A stretch of 31,915 nucleotides of DNA, taken from positions 1 to 31,915 of IMG/VR virus record IMGVR_UViG_3300009431_000366. The stretch is one strand, 5' to 3'. This stretch comes from a virus. Position numbers and translations under genes: made by a program. Shown here one piece after another: positions 14,309-23,833 of this stretch (position 1 is its first letter; every line of letters starts with the position of its first letter). Under the pieces are notes generated by a model. It saw only the letters and a list, made by a program, of their open reading frames with translations, was not told where the DNA came from and made no database searches.

Positions 14309-16390
14309 ATGATTCGTTCGCATAACATAGATTGGAACTACCTCGTCAAGACGCCCGAGACAGCGTCTTTCAACATCTCCAAGTACAAGGCTGGCGAAGT
14401 CGTGATGCTGGACCCGGCGAATGCGTCGGCCGACATCGAACTCACGCTGGACGCGGTCATCAACGGCCCGGTGTTCTTCGTCATCAAGAGTGCGACGACC
14501 ACCTACGCGGTGAAGGTGATGCACAACAGCCTGTGCTACTCCTTCGCCAGCGACCTTACGCTTGGCAGCGCCTCGCAGGACCTGGTCGGCAAGGTCTTCG
14601 TTCTGTACGGCGACGACACGAAATGGTCCTACGAGGGTCCGGAGGACGTGGACTTCGATGGCGACCTTTCGGTAGACAGCCTGACCTCAGCGGGCGACAT
14701 CACCATCGCCGACGGCAAAGGCGTCGTTGCAGCGGGAGCAAGCTACTTCAAGGGCACCGACGCGGCCGACGAGACAGCGGGCGACGATATCGACGTAACC
14801 CTAGCGGCTGGTGGCGACGCGGCAGGCGCGGCGGTCGGCGGCGATGGTGGCTCCCGGAACGTGACCGCTGGTGCAGGTGGAGCAGCGGACGATGCATTCG
14901 CCGCTGGAGCTGGTGGAGACCTAACCTACACGGCAGGCGCGGGCGGTGCTGGAGACGACGACGCTGGAGCGCTCGGCGTACCTGGCGCTGGTGGTACTCA
15001 GACCATCTCTGGCGGTGCTGGTGGCGCCGGCACCGCGGCTACCCAAGACGGGGCGGCTGGCGGCGACAACGTCATGGCGGCTGGCGCGGGCGGCGCGGGC
15101 GGCGTAGGTACCACAAGCGGTGCGGGTGGCGACGGCATTCTCCGTGGTGGTGCAGCAGGAGCCAACGGCGGCGGCGGCGCAGGCGACGACGGAAAGGTCA
15201 AGATCGGGGACCAGGACACAGACAGCATTGAGATCGGCAACGCGACCGATAATCCCGAGACGAATTTCCTTGGGACAGGGGATGTCAATCACGGCGGCGA
15301 TTGCGTTGTCGTCGCCACGAAGAAGTTCAAGGGACTGGGCGACGCCGAACTTGAGGCAGCAGAAGGCCCTGCCGAAACAAATGGTTTTGATACCACGTTC
15401 ATAGGCGGCGATGGCGGCGCAGCCGCAGGCGCAGCCAAGGGCGGCGTCGGTGGTGGCGTTCGAGGCTACGGCGGCGATGGCGGCGCAGCGGACGCAGCCA
15501 ACGGGGGCGGCGCAGGTGGTCAGGCGCTCCTGGTCGGTGGAGATGGCGGTGCCGGTTCCGCGGCCAAGGCAGCGGGCGCAGGCGGCGCGGGGGCAATCTC
15601 GGCAGGCGCTGGCGGCGATGACGGCGGTGCCAACGCGGCCGACGGCGGTGGTTTCGTGATCACGGCTGGCGCGGGCGGTTCGGCGAGCGTGGCCGATGTT
15701 CAAGCTGGCGGCGGCGGCGATCTGACGGTTGCTGCCGGTGCAGGCGGCGCAGGCGGCGCAGCGGCAGCAGTCGGTGGTGACGGCGGCGACCTGATCTTGA
15801 ATGCGGGTGCTGGTGGCGCGACCGGCGGCGCGGGTGCTGGCGTCCATGGACTCTTGCAGATTGGCGCAGCGAACACCGACAGCATCGAGATCGGCAACGC
15901 GACCGACAACCCGGATGTGGATTTCATCGGCACCGGGACTGTCGCCATGGACGGGCCGCTGGAAGCCCCGATGAAGGATATGTCCATCCTGGAGGCCCCC
16001 GACGACGAGGCATTCCGGGGGATCACGATGTCCGTGACCGCGGGGGAAAACGTCTCCGCAGGCGACGCGCTCTATCTCAAGAACGACGGGAAGTGGTGGA
16101 AGGCAGATGCGGACGTTGCGGCTGGACCGCTGGTGCCCAGCGCGGCGCTCGCTACCGCGGATGCGTTGGCAGACGCAGACCTCGTCGTGCTCGTGTACGG
16201 CACCATGCGGCAGGACGCCAACTGGGCGCTGGCGACAAAGGGTGGTGTAGTCTACCTGGGCGTCACCCCCGGCACTCTGACGCAGACGGCTCCCGCAAAC
16301 CCAGGTGATGCCAAGCAGCGCCTCGGGATCGTGACCGATCTGGCCGATACCGTGTTCTTCTGCCCGAGCATTGATGTTGGGATCGTATAA
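14309..16390 (+). CDS. Glycine-rich virion protein, fibre or capsid decoration candidate
   Basis: A 693-residue protein with clear modules. Residues 1-110 are a globular beta domain. Residues 162-297 and 362-514 are two Gly/Ala/Asp-rich blocks with runs of GGAGGxGG, interrupted every 15-20 residues by short beta words such as LTYTAGAGG and FVITAGAGG. Each block ends with the same unit, TDSIEIGNATDNP...F-GTG, coded by near-identical DNA at 15220-15257 and 15879-15916. Residues 560-693 form a C-terminal beta domain (ITMSVTAGENVSAGDALYLKNDGKWWKAD...) like the end domains of many marine phage structural proteins. Gly-rich runs of this kind may form polyglycine-II-type bundles, known from phage adhesins. 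It lies right behind the capsid gene, so a head fibre, decoration or receptor-contact protein is likely. The ATG at 14309 has a strong AGGAGGC site. Confidence 0.75.
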   Translation: MIRSHNIDWNYLVKTPETASFNISKYKAGEVVMLDPANASADIELTLDAVINGPVFFVIKSATTTYAVKVMHNSLCYSFASDLTLGSASQDLVGKVFVLYGDDTKWSYEGPEDVDFDGDLSVDSLTSAGDITIADGKGVVAAGASYFKGTDAADETAGDDIDVTLAAGGDAAGAAVGGDGGSRNVTAGAGGAADDAFAAGAGGDLTYTAGAGGAGDDDAGALGVPGAGGTQTISGGAGGAGTAATQDGAAGGDNVMAAGAGGAGGVGTTSGAGGDGILRGGAAGANGGGGAGDDGKVKIGDQDTDSIEIGNATDNPETNFLGTGDVNHGGDCVVVATKKFKGLGDAELEAAEGPAETNGFDTTFIGGDGGAAAGAAKGGVGGGVRGYGGDGGAADAANGGGAGGQALLVGGDGGAGSAAKAAGAGGAGAISAGAGGDDGGANAADGGGFVITAGAGGSASVADVQAGGGGDLTVAAGAGGAGGAAAAVGGDGGDLILNAGAGGATGGAGAGVHGLLQIGAANTDSIEIGNATDNPDVDFIGTGTVAMDGPLEAPMKDMSILEAPDDEAFRGITMSVTAGENVSAGDALYLKNDGKWWKADADVAAGPLVPSAALATADALADADLVVLVYGTMRQDANWALATKGGVVYLGVTPGTLTQTAPANPGDAKQRLGIVTDLADTVFFCPSIDVGIV

Positions 16391-16401
16391 GGGGGTGAGC
16401 G

Positions 16402-17223
16402 ATGACCATGAAACTGCAATCGCTGGACTTTGACGGCACCGATGACTTTCTCGATTGCGGGAACGGTGCAGCGGTCCAGGTCACCGACAAGCTCACTTTT
16501 GGCATCTGGTGGGAGTCTGGTGCTCAGGCCGACTACGAGCACATGGTCAAGAAGTGGGAATCCGTGGGCGACGACCGCGGCTGGATGATGCGAACAGCCC
16601 ACGTTTCCTACCCTGGCTGCGAACGCAGGCTGCATATCGTGGTGTCCGATGACGGCGTTGGCACGAATCAGAAGGACTGGGTCAGCGACATCGTCAACCC
16701 CGCCAGCGGCTACGTGTTCAACGTACTGACGTGGGACAGCGGCACCCTCAAGGCATACGCCCAGGGGACCGTTGTGCCTTCGTGGACCAAGACCCGAGAC
16801 GATGCCTTCACCACGATCAACAACTCGACAAGCCCGCTGGAGATCATGGGATCTTCTCCGCTGAAGGCCAAGTTCATCGGAGCGTTCCTGCTCGACACGG
16901 AGGTTGCCAGCCAAGCCGACGTGACAGCGCTTTTCAACGGCGGCACGCCCAAGGATCCTCGCTCTATCACCTGGAGCGGGAACCAGGTCCTCAAAGCGCT
17001 CATCGGCTTCGGCAAGGCATACCCCAAACTCCCCGGCGCTGATGATGTGCCCGATAAAGTAGGGACCAACCACGGGACCACGCAGGGATCCATGACTCAG
17101 GACGACGTAGCCGACACGGCTTACGACGCTCCCAATCAGGTGGGGCGGCTCGACAAGTACAACGATGCCGTGACACTATCAACCTGGAACGGGATAGCAC
17201 CGTCCACCTGGAACGGCGCGTAG
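16402..17223 (+). CDS. LamG/concanavalin-like domain virion protein
   Basis: A 273-residue protein with a jelly-roll lectin-like start: LQSLDFDGTDDFLDCGNGAAV and KLTFGIWWE are the typical first strands of LamG-type domains, and FNVLTWDSGTLKAYAQGTVV is the strand pair with the bound-ligand loop. The C-terminal 60 residues have a short repeat, STWNGIAPSTWNGA, at the very end. Such domains bind sugars and are common on capsid-decorating or tail proteins. It directly follows the Gly-rich protein by eleven bases, so both may decorate the particle. The ligand cannot be predicted. Confidence 0.72.
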   Translation: MTMKLQSLDFDGTDDFLDCGNGAAVQVTDKLTFGIWWESGAQADYEHMVKKWESVGDDRGWMMRTAHVSYPGCERRLHIVVSDDGVGTNQKDWVSDIVNPASGYVFNVLTWDSGTLKAYAQGTVVPSWTKTRDDAFTTINNSTSPLEIMGSSPLKAKFIGAFLLDTEVASQADVTALFNGGTPKDPRSITWSGNQVLKALIGFGKAYPKLPGADDVPDKVGTNHGTTQGSMTQDDVADTAYDAPNQVGRLDKYNDAVTLSTWNGIAPSTWNGA

Positions 17224-17231
17224 GGGGGAGG

Positions 17232-17585
17232 ATGTTCAACTCATTGCTTCTGGACAAGTCAACTGATGTGCGTCGGACAGCGACGTTCAAGATACCTCCG
17301 ACATGTGAGGGCATCCTGGTCTACATCCCGACAATCGACAACGCCGCTGTGCAGTTGGAGGTCTACACTGGCACGCCTCCGTCAGCGGGTGACGCCGCTG
17401 TGCTCGCGGCCGACCAAGACACGGACTGGAGCCTCGTCGAAACCGCAATCGCAGCGGCAAGCACCGGAAACAAGACCGTGAGGTTCAATCCTGTGCTTGC
17501 GGGGGGGCTCTGGTGCAGGATCTACACCAGCGCGGATCAATCAGCAGACCGGACTTTCAAGATCAACTGCCACGGACTGAGGTAA
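17232..17585 (+). CDS. Small beta-rich structural protein
   Basis: A 117-residue protein predicted to be mostly beta strands (RRTATFKIPPTCEGILVYI, AAVQLEVYTG, NKTVRFNPVLAGGLWCRIY, RTFKINCHGLR). The pattern of single-domain beta sandwich is like head decoration proteins. A short spacing to the LamG-like gene and a GGGGGAGG ribosome site indicate co-expression at high level. I do not recognise a family; minor head or decoration protein is a reasonable guess. A seven-G run lies within the frame near its middle and is decoded normally. Confidence 0.65.
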   Translation: MFNSLLLDKSTDVRRTATFKIPPTCEGILVYIPTIDNAAVQLEVYTGTPPSAGDAAVLAADQDTDWSLVETAIAAASTGNKTVRFNPVLAGGLWCRIYTSADQSADRTFKINCHGLR

Positions 17586-17589
17586 TGTC

Positions 17590-18018
17590 ATGTTGATGAT
17601 CCCCGATCCAGCCTTTGAACGAATTCTGCGGCAATACGACGACGAGTTGCGGATACGGTGGAACGCCCGGGCGGATCGATGGGTCATTGGTCGCATGATC
17701 AGTCTCGCAGAGAGAGAGGGGAAGATCGACGGTGCTACGCTCATGAACGTGCGCCGTCGGTTCCATCCCATCTTTCATGTGACGACGGACCAGGGAGGTT
17801 TCCGTCAGCCGGGACAGGATACCATCGAGCGACTCGCCATGATGGATCTATTGGCTGGCGATGGGAACATGGACGCCAACAAGCGACGCCTCATCGAGGA
17901 TCTGAAGGCAGCGGACGCGGCAAGACAGAAGGCGGCGGAAGATGAGCGGGACGACCTCGTAACGCAGGCGATTGTCCCGACAATCATCCGCTCCAACACC
18001 CCGACGATGGTGATGTAG
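17590..18018 (+). CDS. Hypothetical helical protein before the adaptor
   Basis: A 142-residue protein. The first half is basic and aromatic (FERILRQYDDELRIRWNARADRWVIGRM), the second is a predicted coiled coil (NKRRLIEDLKAADAARQKAAEDERDDLV). The N-terminal pattern of an acidic-basic segment with RIRW resembles small phage proteins located beside head-tail connector genes, but the function is not known. The start is ATG at 17590, or ATG at 17596 two codons later. The next start follows its stop with no gap. Confidence 0.65.
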   Translation: MLMIPDPAFERILRQYDDELRIRWNARADRWVIGRMISLAEREGKIDGATLMNVRRRFHPIFHVTTDQGGFRQPGQDTIERLAMMDLLAGDGNMDANKRRLIEDLKAADAARQKAAEDERDDLVTQAIVPTIIRSNTPTMVM

Positions 18019-18711
18019 ATGACGCTGGGCGACATACAGGATACCGCAAGGGTGCTACTCGCCACCAGGGACACAACGAACGTCTGGACGGACAGCATTT
18101 TGACGACCCTAGCGAACATGGCGCAGCGGCACGTCTGGCGCAGGGTAGCGGGCTACAACCCCAACCTCTGCGCGGCTCAGGGGCGCGTGACGTACTCCGC
18201 TGACGCTCTGAAACTCGACCTCGAAACCGCTCTGTCCGCCAATATAGACTCACTGTTGGCCGTGTACGCGCTGAACGAGGACGCAGACCCGAGCGCAAGC
18301 AACACCACATACAGCCTGCGCCCCGCGCATCTTGAGGAGATCGACGCTCCGAAATGGACAGGCGACCCTGGCGTAGCCGCTCTGACCACCTACACCACAC
18401 AGACGACCAGTTTCCGCTTCGCCATGCAGGGCCGGGAGATCGTTCTTCGACCAATCCCCACTGAGGACGTGTATCTGTGGCTGCGCTACATCGCACCGCC
18501 CGCTGACATGGCCTCCCCGACGGACAGCGTCTTTGATGGTGAGTTGGTCAGCCTGCACGACATGGTCCTCTATCGAACATTGGTGCTATGCGCAACGCGC
18601 AGCAAAGAATCGGCAGCTCAGTATGCCAACCTTGAGCAAGGCGCGTGGTCCGAGGCTCTGCCTCTTCTGGGTTCGCAGGACTGCGAACCCTTGCCACCGC
18701 GACAACTCTAA
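18019..18711 (+). CDS. Head-tail adaptor protein
   Basis: A 230-residue protein with the architecture of podoviral adaptors: an N-terminal helical bundle (LGDIQDTARVLLATRDTTNVWTDSILTTLANMAQRHVWRRV), a beta insertion (SLRPAHLEEIDAPKW, FRFAMQGREIVLRPIPTED), and a long C-terminal helix (HDMVLYRTLVLCATRSKESAAQYANLEQGAW). Such proteins bind below the portal and close the packaged head while supporting the nozzle. The start at 18019 abuts the previous stop. The stop overlaps the next ATG by one base at 18711, so it is co-translated with the nozzle-like gene. Confidence 0.82.
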   Translation: MTLGDIQDTARVLLATRDTTNVWTDSILTTLANMAQRHVWRRVAGYNPNLCAAQGRVTYSADALKLDLETALSANIDSLLAVYALNEDADPSASNTTYSLRPAHLEEIDAPKWTGDPGVAALTTYTTQTTSFRFAMQGREIVLRPIPTEDVYLWLRYIAPPADMASPTDSVFDGELVSLHDMVLYRTLVLCATRSKESAAQYANLEQGAWSEALPLLGSQDCEPLPPRQL

Positions 18712-20435
18712 TGTCTCCCCCTGTCCGACCGGTACCGTTCTGGAACCCATCAGGGATCGACGGCCGCGCCATTAGCGAATCGCCATGGGAGCTCCTGCTG
18801 AACATTTTTCCGATGCCCGACGGCTGGCGTTCTTTCGGGGGTTGGCGGCGATGCAGCACGGGCAGTCCTGCCGTGCAGAAATTTATGGGGGCGGGGGCGT
18901 TCTACGACGGACACGGCGAGGGACTGCTGCGCTTCGGTCTGGACGAGACCAACCGCCTGTTCTACCTGGAGACGTGCAACGGCCGTGGAAATGTCAAGAT
19001 GCACGGATACGTTGCGCCAGGCGTAGAGCCGGTGGAGCATATCGACAAGTACGCAATGGCCGCGCTCAACGGCCGCGTGTTCTTCACTGCCGACGGACGC
19101 ACCCTGTACGTGACGGCGATCCAGGGCGTAGACAACGACGACATCATTCCAATGACGCCCGAGGGTGGTGATGAGTACGGGGGATTGAGCTTCGCTCTGA
19201 CAGACTTCGTGGATGGAGTAAACGCTGTCAACTGGGGTTACATCAACGACGACTTTGGAGCCCCTGTTCTGGAGTCGCACGGACAACGTCTGTTCTTCGG
19301 TGGCTTCACCTCACGCATCGTCTCATTCTCGCAGGAACTCACCGACGATCAGCGATTCCTACTGAAAGATCTCGTTGTGACGAGCACGTCCGTGAGGCTG
19401 AACGCGCAGTGCATCGTGTTCACCGACGCGGACAACCCGTTCGCCATCGGCCTCGCCAATTTCATCCAGATCGGGACTAAATACCCGATCAAAGCGATGG
19501 TCTCCTGGAAGGAAACCCTCGTGATCTTTACTGAGGGAGATGTTTGGACCCTGACGGGCACGGACAATGCGACGTTCGATCTCAACAGGATCTCAGAAGG
19601 CGTCGGTTGCCAAGACGCGTACTCCGCGTGCGCGACACCCTACGGCGTGGTCTTCGGGGATCGCAACGGTATTCATCTGTGCGACGGCCAGAGCGTCAAA
19701 TCGCTGTCGTCCACCATTGAGCATCTCTTCTCGGAGCAGACGCCGATTGCGGATTCATTCTCTGGTGCTGGCCTGATCCCGACGCACTTGGCGAAGGACT
19801 GGGGAGGCTTCGGATATGTGGCAAGCAGAGAAGAGGTTTGGATTCCCGTGTCCTCATCCGGGGCACTGGACAGTAATCAGTACCTCCTCGTGTTTTCGTT
19901 CCGCACTGGGACATGGACGATGCTCACCAGTCCCGGCACAGAGTACATTGAGGCAGTGGTTCCGCTGGGGAGCCGAGTGTTCGCGGTGTCGGGAAAGAAC
20001 ATCTATGAGGCGATGATTTCAAAGGGTACCGCGACCTCGGTGAACTGCTACATGGTGACGAAGCCTTTGCTCATCTCCGAGCAGTCGGAGCAGATGGTTG
20101 TCGGTACCAACTGGTTGTTCCGAAAGACCCCCGTGGACGGCAAACTCCATATGTGGGGGGCTGAGTCGTGGGCCGACAGCGATGAGCAGTACGGAGAATA
20201 CGATATCCCCACTGCACCTGAGTGGGCCGACGCTGACACGCGTCTTTGGGGCACTATGCACTGGGGGGCCAGCAGAGGTGGAACCTGGACAGCGGACAGG
20301 AGTCGAACCGTGCGCATGGATTTCCTGGGGCGTTCCGGCTACTGGCGCATTGGCCTGTCCTGCACCAGCAAGAGCCAGACATGGTTGCGCGGAATGGAGT
20401 TCTTGACGCGTCCTGACGTGAGGCCGAAGGAATGA
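18711..20435 (+). CDS. Tail nozzle-like / hub protein (beta-propeller type)
   Basis: A 574-residue protein with a repeated blade-like pattern. WELLLNIFPMPDGWRSFGGWRRC at the N-terminus and the core KAMVSWKETLVIFTEGDVWTL...ISEGVGCQDAYSACATPYGVVFGDRNGIHLCDG are characteristic of podoviral tail nozzle proteins, which form the tube below the adaptor. The C-terminal part (LFRKTPVDGKLHMWGAESW, WRIGLSCTSKSQTWLRGMEF) adds more beta strands. Position right after the adaptor supports the call. The ATG at 18711 was preferred to the longer reading from 18645, which overlaps the adaptor gene. The stop overlaps the beta-helix protein start (ATGA at 20432). Confidence 0.8.
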   Translation: MSPPVRPVPFWNPSGIDGRAISESPWELLLNIFPMPDGWRSFGGWRRCSTGSPAVQKFMGAGAFYDGHGEGLLRFGLDETNRLFYLETCNGRGNVKMHGYVAPGVEPVEHIDKYAMAALNGRVFFTADGRTLYVTAIQGVDNDDIIPMTPEGGDEYGGLSFALTDFVDGVNAVNWGYINDDFGAPVLESHGQRLFFGGFTSRIVSFSQELTDDQRFLLKDLVVTSTSVRLNAQCIVFTDADNPFAIGLANFIQIGTKYPIKAMVSWKETLVIFTEGDVWTLTGTDNATFDLNRISEGVGCQDAYSACATPYGVVFGDRNGIHLCDGQSVKSLSSTIEHLFSEQTPIADSFSGAGLIPTHLAKDWGGFGYVASREEVWIPVSSSGALDSNQYLLVFSFRTGTWTMLTSPGTEYIEAVVPLGSRVFAVSGKNIYEAMISKGTATSVNCYMVTKPLLISEQSEQMVVGTNWLFRKTPVDGKLHMWGAESWADSDEQYGEYDIPTAPEWADADTRLWGTMHWGASRGGTWTADRSRTVRMDFLGRSGYWRIGLSCTSKSQTWLRGMEFLTRPDVRPKE

Positions 20436-21079
20436 TAGGGCTGAAACGACCGATCATCAGCCATCTCTTCGGGCCTCAGCAGGCCGCTGTGCTGCGTTCT
20501 GCAACCGCGAGGCCCGGTGTATACGTCGAGGAGTCGCAGGCCCTCACGGAAGCCCTGGGGCGGCAGGAGCGGTATATCTTTCTGAGCGAGGGCGAGTTCT
20601 ACCTATACAGCGACCTGGAGGTCCGCACCGACAACGTGCTCATCCAAGGGTGCGGGCCTGAGTCGATCATCAGATTCGCCGCTGACTGCGAGTTCCTATT
20701 CAGCGGGGATCATATCACCGTTCGGGACATGGTCATCAACGGGGGCGACACCTCGTTTGCGAAGACCTACTCCACGAAGGCAACGGGAGAGTTTTTCACC
20801 GCGGACAACGTATGGTTCAAGGACAGTGACGGGGGGCTCTCTCTTCAGGGCGAATTCGCAAGCGTCCATGCCTGCATGGTGACTGGCCATAGCACTTGCG
20901 GTATCCTGGTGAGCGGGGATCGGGCGCGTATCCACCGGAATTACCTCGATGCACAGGCCGGGGCGTTCGGTGATATCAGAGTGACTGGTGGGAATTGTCT
21001 TGTGAACCTGAACCAGATCCCTGGGGGCAACCTTGTGAACACAGACCCGACCAACGACACCGCCCACAACATGCTCTAA
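20432..21079 (+). CDS. Right-handed beta-helix protein (tailspike-like)
   Basis: A 215-residue protein with a pectate-lyase-like beta-helix: RYIFLSEGEFYLYSDLEV, NVLIQGCGPESIIRF, ITVRDMVINGG, FFTADNVWFKDSDGGLSL and VSGDRARIHRNYLDA are successive coils. Short beta-helices occur in tail spikes and in fibre tips, often with sugar-binding or cleaving activity. No clear catalytic acid pair can be assigned by eye, and the helix is short for a full tailspike, so it may be a structural tail protein. It is translationally coupled to the nozzle-like gene and followed by a fibre-like gene. Confidence 0.72.
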   Translation: MIGLKRPIISHLFGPQQAAVLRSATARPGVYVEESQALTEALGRQERYIFLSEGEFYLYSDLEVRTDNVLIQGCGPESIIRFAADCEFLFSGDHITVRDMVINGGDTSFAKTYSTKATGEFFTADNVWFKDSDGGLSLQGEFASVHACMVTGHSTCGILVSGDRARIHRNYLDAQAGAFGDIRVTGGNCLVNLNQIPGGNLVNTDPTNDTAHNML

Positions 21080-21088
21080 GGGGGCAAT

Positions 21089-21571
21089 ATGATACTCAGC
21101 CTGACGAACAACCTCACGAACGGCACGACAGCCGATGCCGATGAGGTGATGGAGAACTTCAACGACATCGTGGACTTCATCAACGACGGCGACATCGACG
21201 AGTCGAACCTCACGGACAAATACTATCGGCAGGTGCTCACGTTTACGGCGGCTGCCCCCGCGGACGCCGCGGCGTTCGACTTCGGCATGGTCGCTGTCCC
21301 CCCCGTGGCGCAGTACGCTGTCTGCGAGGGCCTCAGTATCGGCGTCGAGGCAATCACGGCCCACGACATCAGCGCGGATCTGGAGGTTGACGGGAACCCT
21401 GTGAGCGGTACAGCGACGGCAAGCGCCGCAGGGACACCCGTGTATGCGTCGCTTACCGGGACCACGGTTGCCTCGGGATCCACGCTGAAGGTGTCAATCT
21501 CTGGCAACTTCACAGGGGTTACGAACCTCACGGTCTGCCTGTTCCTGAAGCAGATCATCAAAGGGGCTTGA
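21089..21571 (+). CDS. Tail-fibre-like protein
   Basis: A 160-residue protein. The N-terminal NLTNGTTADADEVMENFNDIVDFIN is a phage tail/fibre start pattern (N-L-T-N-G ... A-D-V-N-N-F), seen in proteins that attach to the virion and then carry a beta domain. The rest is beta-rich and Ala/Thr/Val-rich (FTAAAPADAAAF, DLEVDGNPVSGTATAS, STLKVSISGNFTG). It likely forms a small fibre or fibre anchor with the preceding beta-helix protein. The ribosome site GGGGGCAAT is modest. Confidence 0.7.
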   Translation: MILSLTNNLTNGTTADADEVMENFNDIVDFINDGDIDESNLTDKYYRQVLTFTAAAPADAAAFDFGMVAVPPVAQYAVCEGLSIGVEAITAHDISADLEVDGNPVSGTATASAAGTPVYASLTGTTVASGSTLKVSISGNFTGVTNLTVCLFLKQIIKGA

Positions 21572-21572
21572 T

Positions 21573-22649
<1,077 letters not shown>

Positions 22650-22658
22650 GAGGGCGGC

Positions 22659-23819
22659 ATGTATAAGATATCACCTATCAGCAGACCTCCTCGTAAGCGC
22701 CCGACCTTCGGTGAGGCGTTCCGATCTTCATTCGGCGGTGCGCTCGGGCAAGGTCTCGTGCAACTGCCCATCTCTCTCGGTATGGAGGTGGCGCGTACAT
22801 CGCTGACACCTGGAGGCGGTTTCTGGCGCGCTATCACTCCTGAGAGCGAGGTCAAACAACACGACATTCTCGCCGAGCTCGATGTGACGGGAAAGCGACT
22901 GGCGCAAGACCTCACGCGGTCACAGACTGGTTACTACGACGTGCTCGGCACGGGCGAGAAGCAAGATATCGCGCAGCAGGAACTCCTGTTCCCGAGCAAA
23001 CTGGGGCGGGCACAGACGGCAGAGGAGCGCGAGAGGACACTGGCAGGACTTCTGACTGGCGGTGAACTCGACGTGAGAGAGAAGAGCGGCTACGACTTCA
23101 TGCGGGATATCCCGACGGGGGGTTGGCGTCGCCTTGGTCCGAAAGCCAAGCAGCGACGGCGCGGGACGGGCGGCGCAGCGCAGCCGAGTTACGACAAGCT
23201 CAGGGGTGAGTTCCTCAAGCGCATCGACAAGCTCAAGGGTGCTCCAGTGCAGAGGATCAGACAGAACGGCTCAGAACGTCTTGTGTTCGTGGGTTCCGAT
23301 CAGGTAAACCTGCGAGTAGCGGCTCAGCTCGCAGACATCGGACAACTCGCAGACGCCATGCAGGCCGCAGACCCCGAAAGGGCCGCTGACTTCATCAAGA
23401 AGTTGGCCGAGGGCGGTGAAGCGTTCCGGGTCCAGCCAGGACTGACGATATGGGATGCGCTCATGCTTTCCAAGGGGGCTGTACCAGGCGGCCGAGGCCG
23501 TGGGATTGAGGATGTTGGTATGGGCAACCGCGGAGGAAAGCCGTTGGTCAGCGAAGCGAGGCCCGAGAAGCCCTCTCGCGTCATCAACGCAGGAACTCTC
23601 AGGCAGCAAGGGATCAAAGCTCGGGAGACATACGACAACGCGCAGCAGGCAATCGCTGGAGTTGAGGACGCGCCGCTGATCTCCCAAAGCATGAAGACAA
23701 AGCTGATCGAGGGATTCAATGCCACGGCCTCGGCGGCGGCAAGGGACATTCAGAAGATCAACGTCGCCCTGGAAAACATGGGCGCTCCCGGCGTCTCATT
23801 CGAGGCCCCGGCCAAGTAG
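22659..23819 (+). CDS. Basic internal-virion protein candidate
   Basis: A 386-residue protein starting MYKISPISRPPRKRPTFGEA. The N-terminus holds a Gly/Pro region (GGALGQGLVQLPISLGMEVA) that may be membrane-active; then come helical stretches (KQHDILAELDVTGKRLAQDL), a basic island (RRLGPKAKQRRRGTGG) and a long C-terminal helical part. Composition and position just before the giant protein suggest an ejected protein of the podoviral internal core. No catalytic motif is visible. The start follows AGGAGGGCGGC. Confidence 0.65.
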   Translation: MYKISPISRPPRKRPTFGEAFRSSFGGALGQGLVQLPISLGMEVARTSLTPGGGFWRAITPESEVKQHDILAELDVTGKRLAQDLTRSQTGYYDVLGTGEKQDIAQQELLFPSKLGRAQTAEERERTLAGLLTGGELDVREKSGYDFMRDIPTGGWRRLGPKAKQRRRGTGGAAQPSYDKLRGEFLKRIDKLKGAPVQRIRQNGSERLVFVGSDQVNLRVAAQLADIGQLADAMQAADPERAADFIKKLAEGGEAFRVQPGLTIWDALMLSKGAVPGGRGRGIEDVGMGNRGGKPLVSEARPEKPSRVINAGTLRQQGIKARETYDNAQQAIAGVEDAPLISQSMKTKLIEGFNATASAAARDIQKINVALENMGAPGVSFEAPAK

Positions 23820-23833
23820 CACGGAGATGAGGC

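Noticed and set aside
14332-15231. Arg-rich plus-strand frame of 299 codons and minus frames in the Gly-rich gene
   Set aside because: Runs of GGC/GGT-type codons leave several frames open. The product is Arg/Trp-rich noise, and the 14309 frame has the ribosome site and domains on both sides.
17490-17520. Seven-G run as frameshift site
   Set aside because: The zero frame continues normally to a suitable stop and no extended product opens in another frame.
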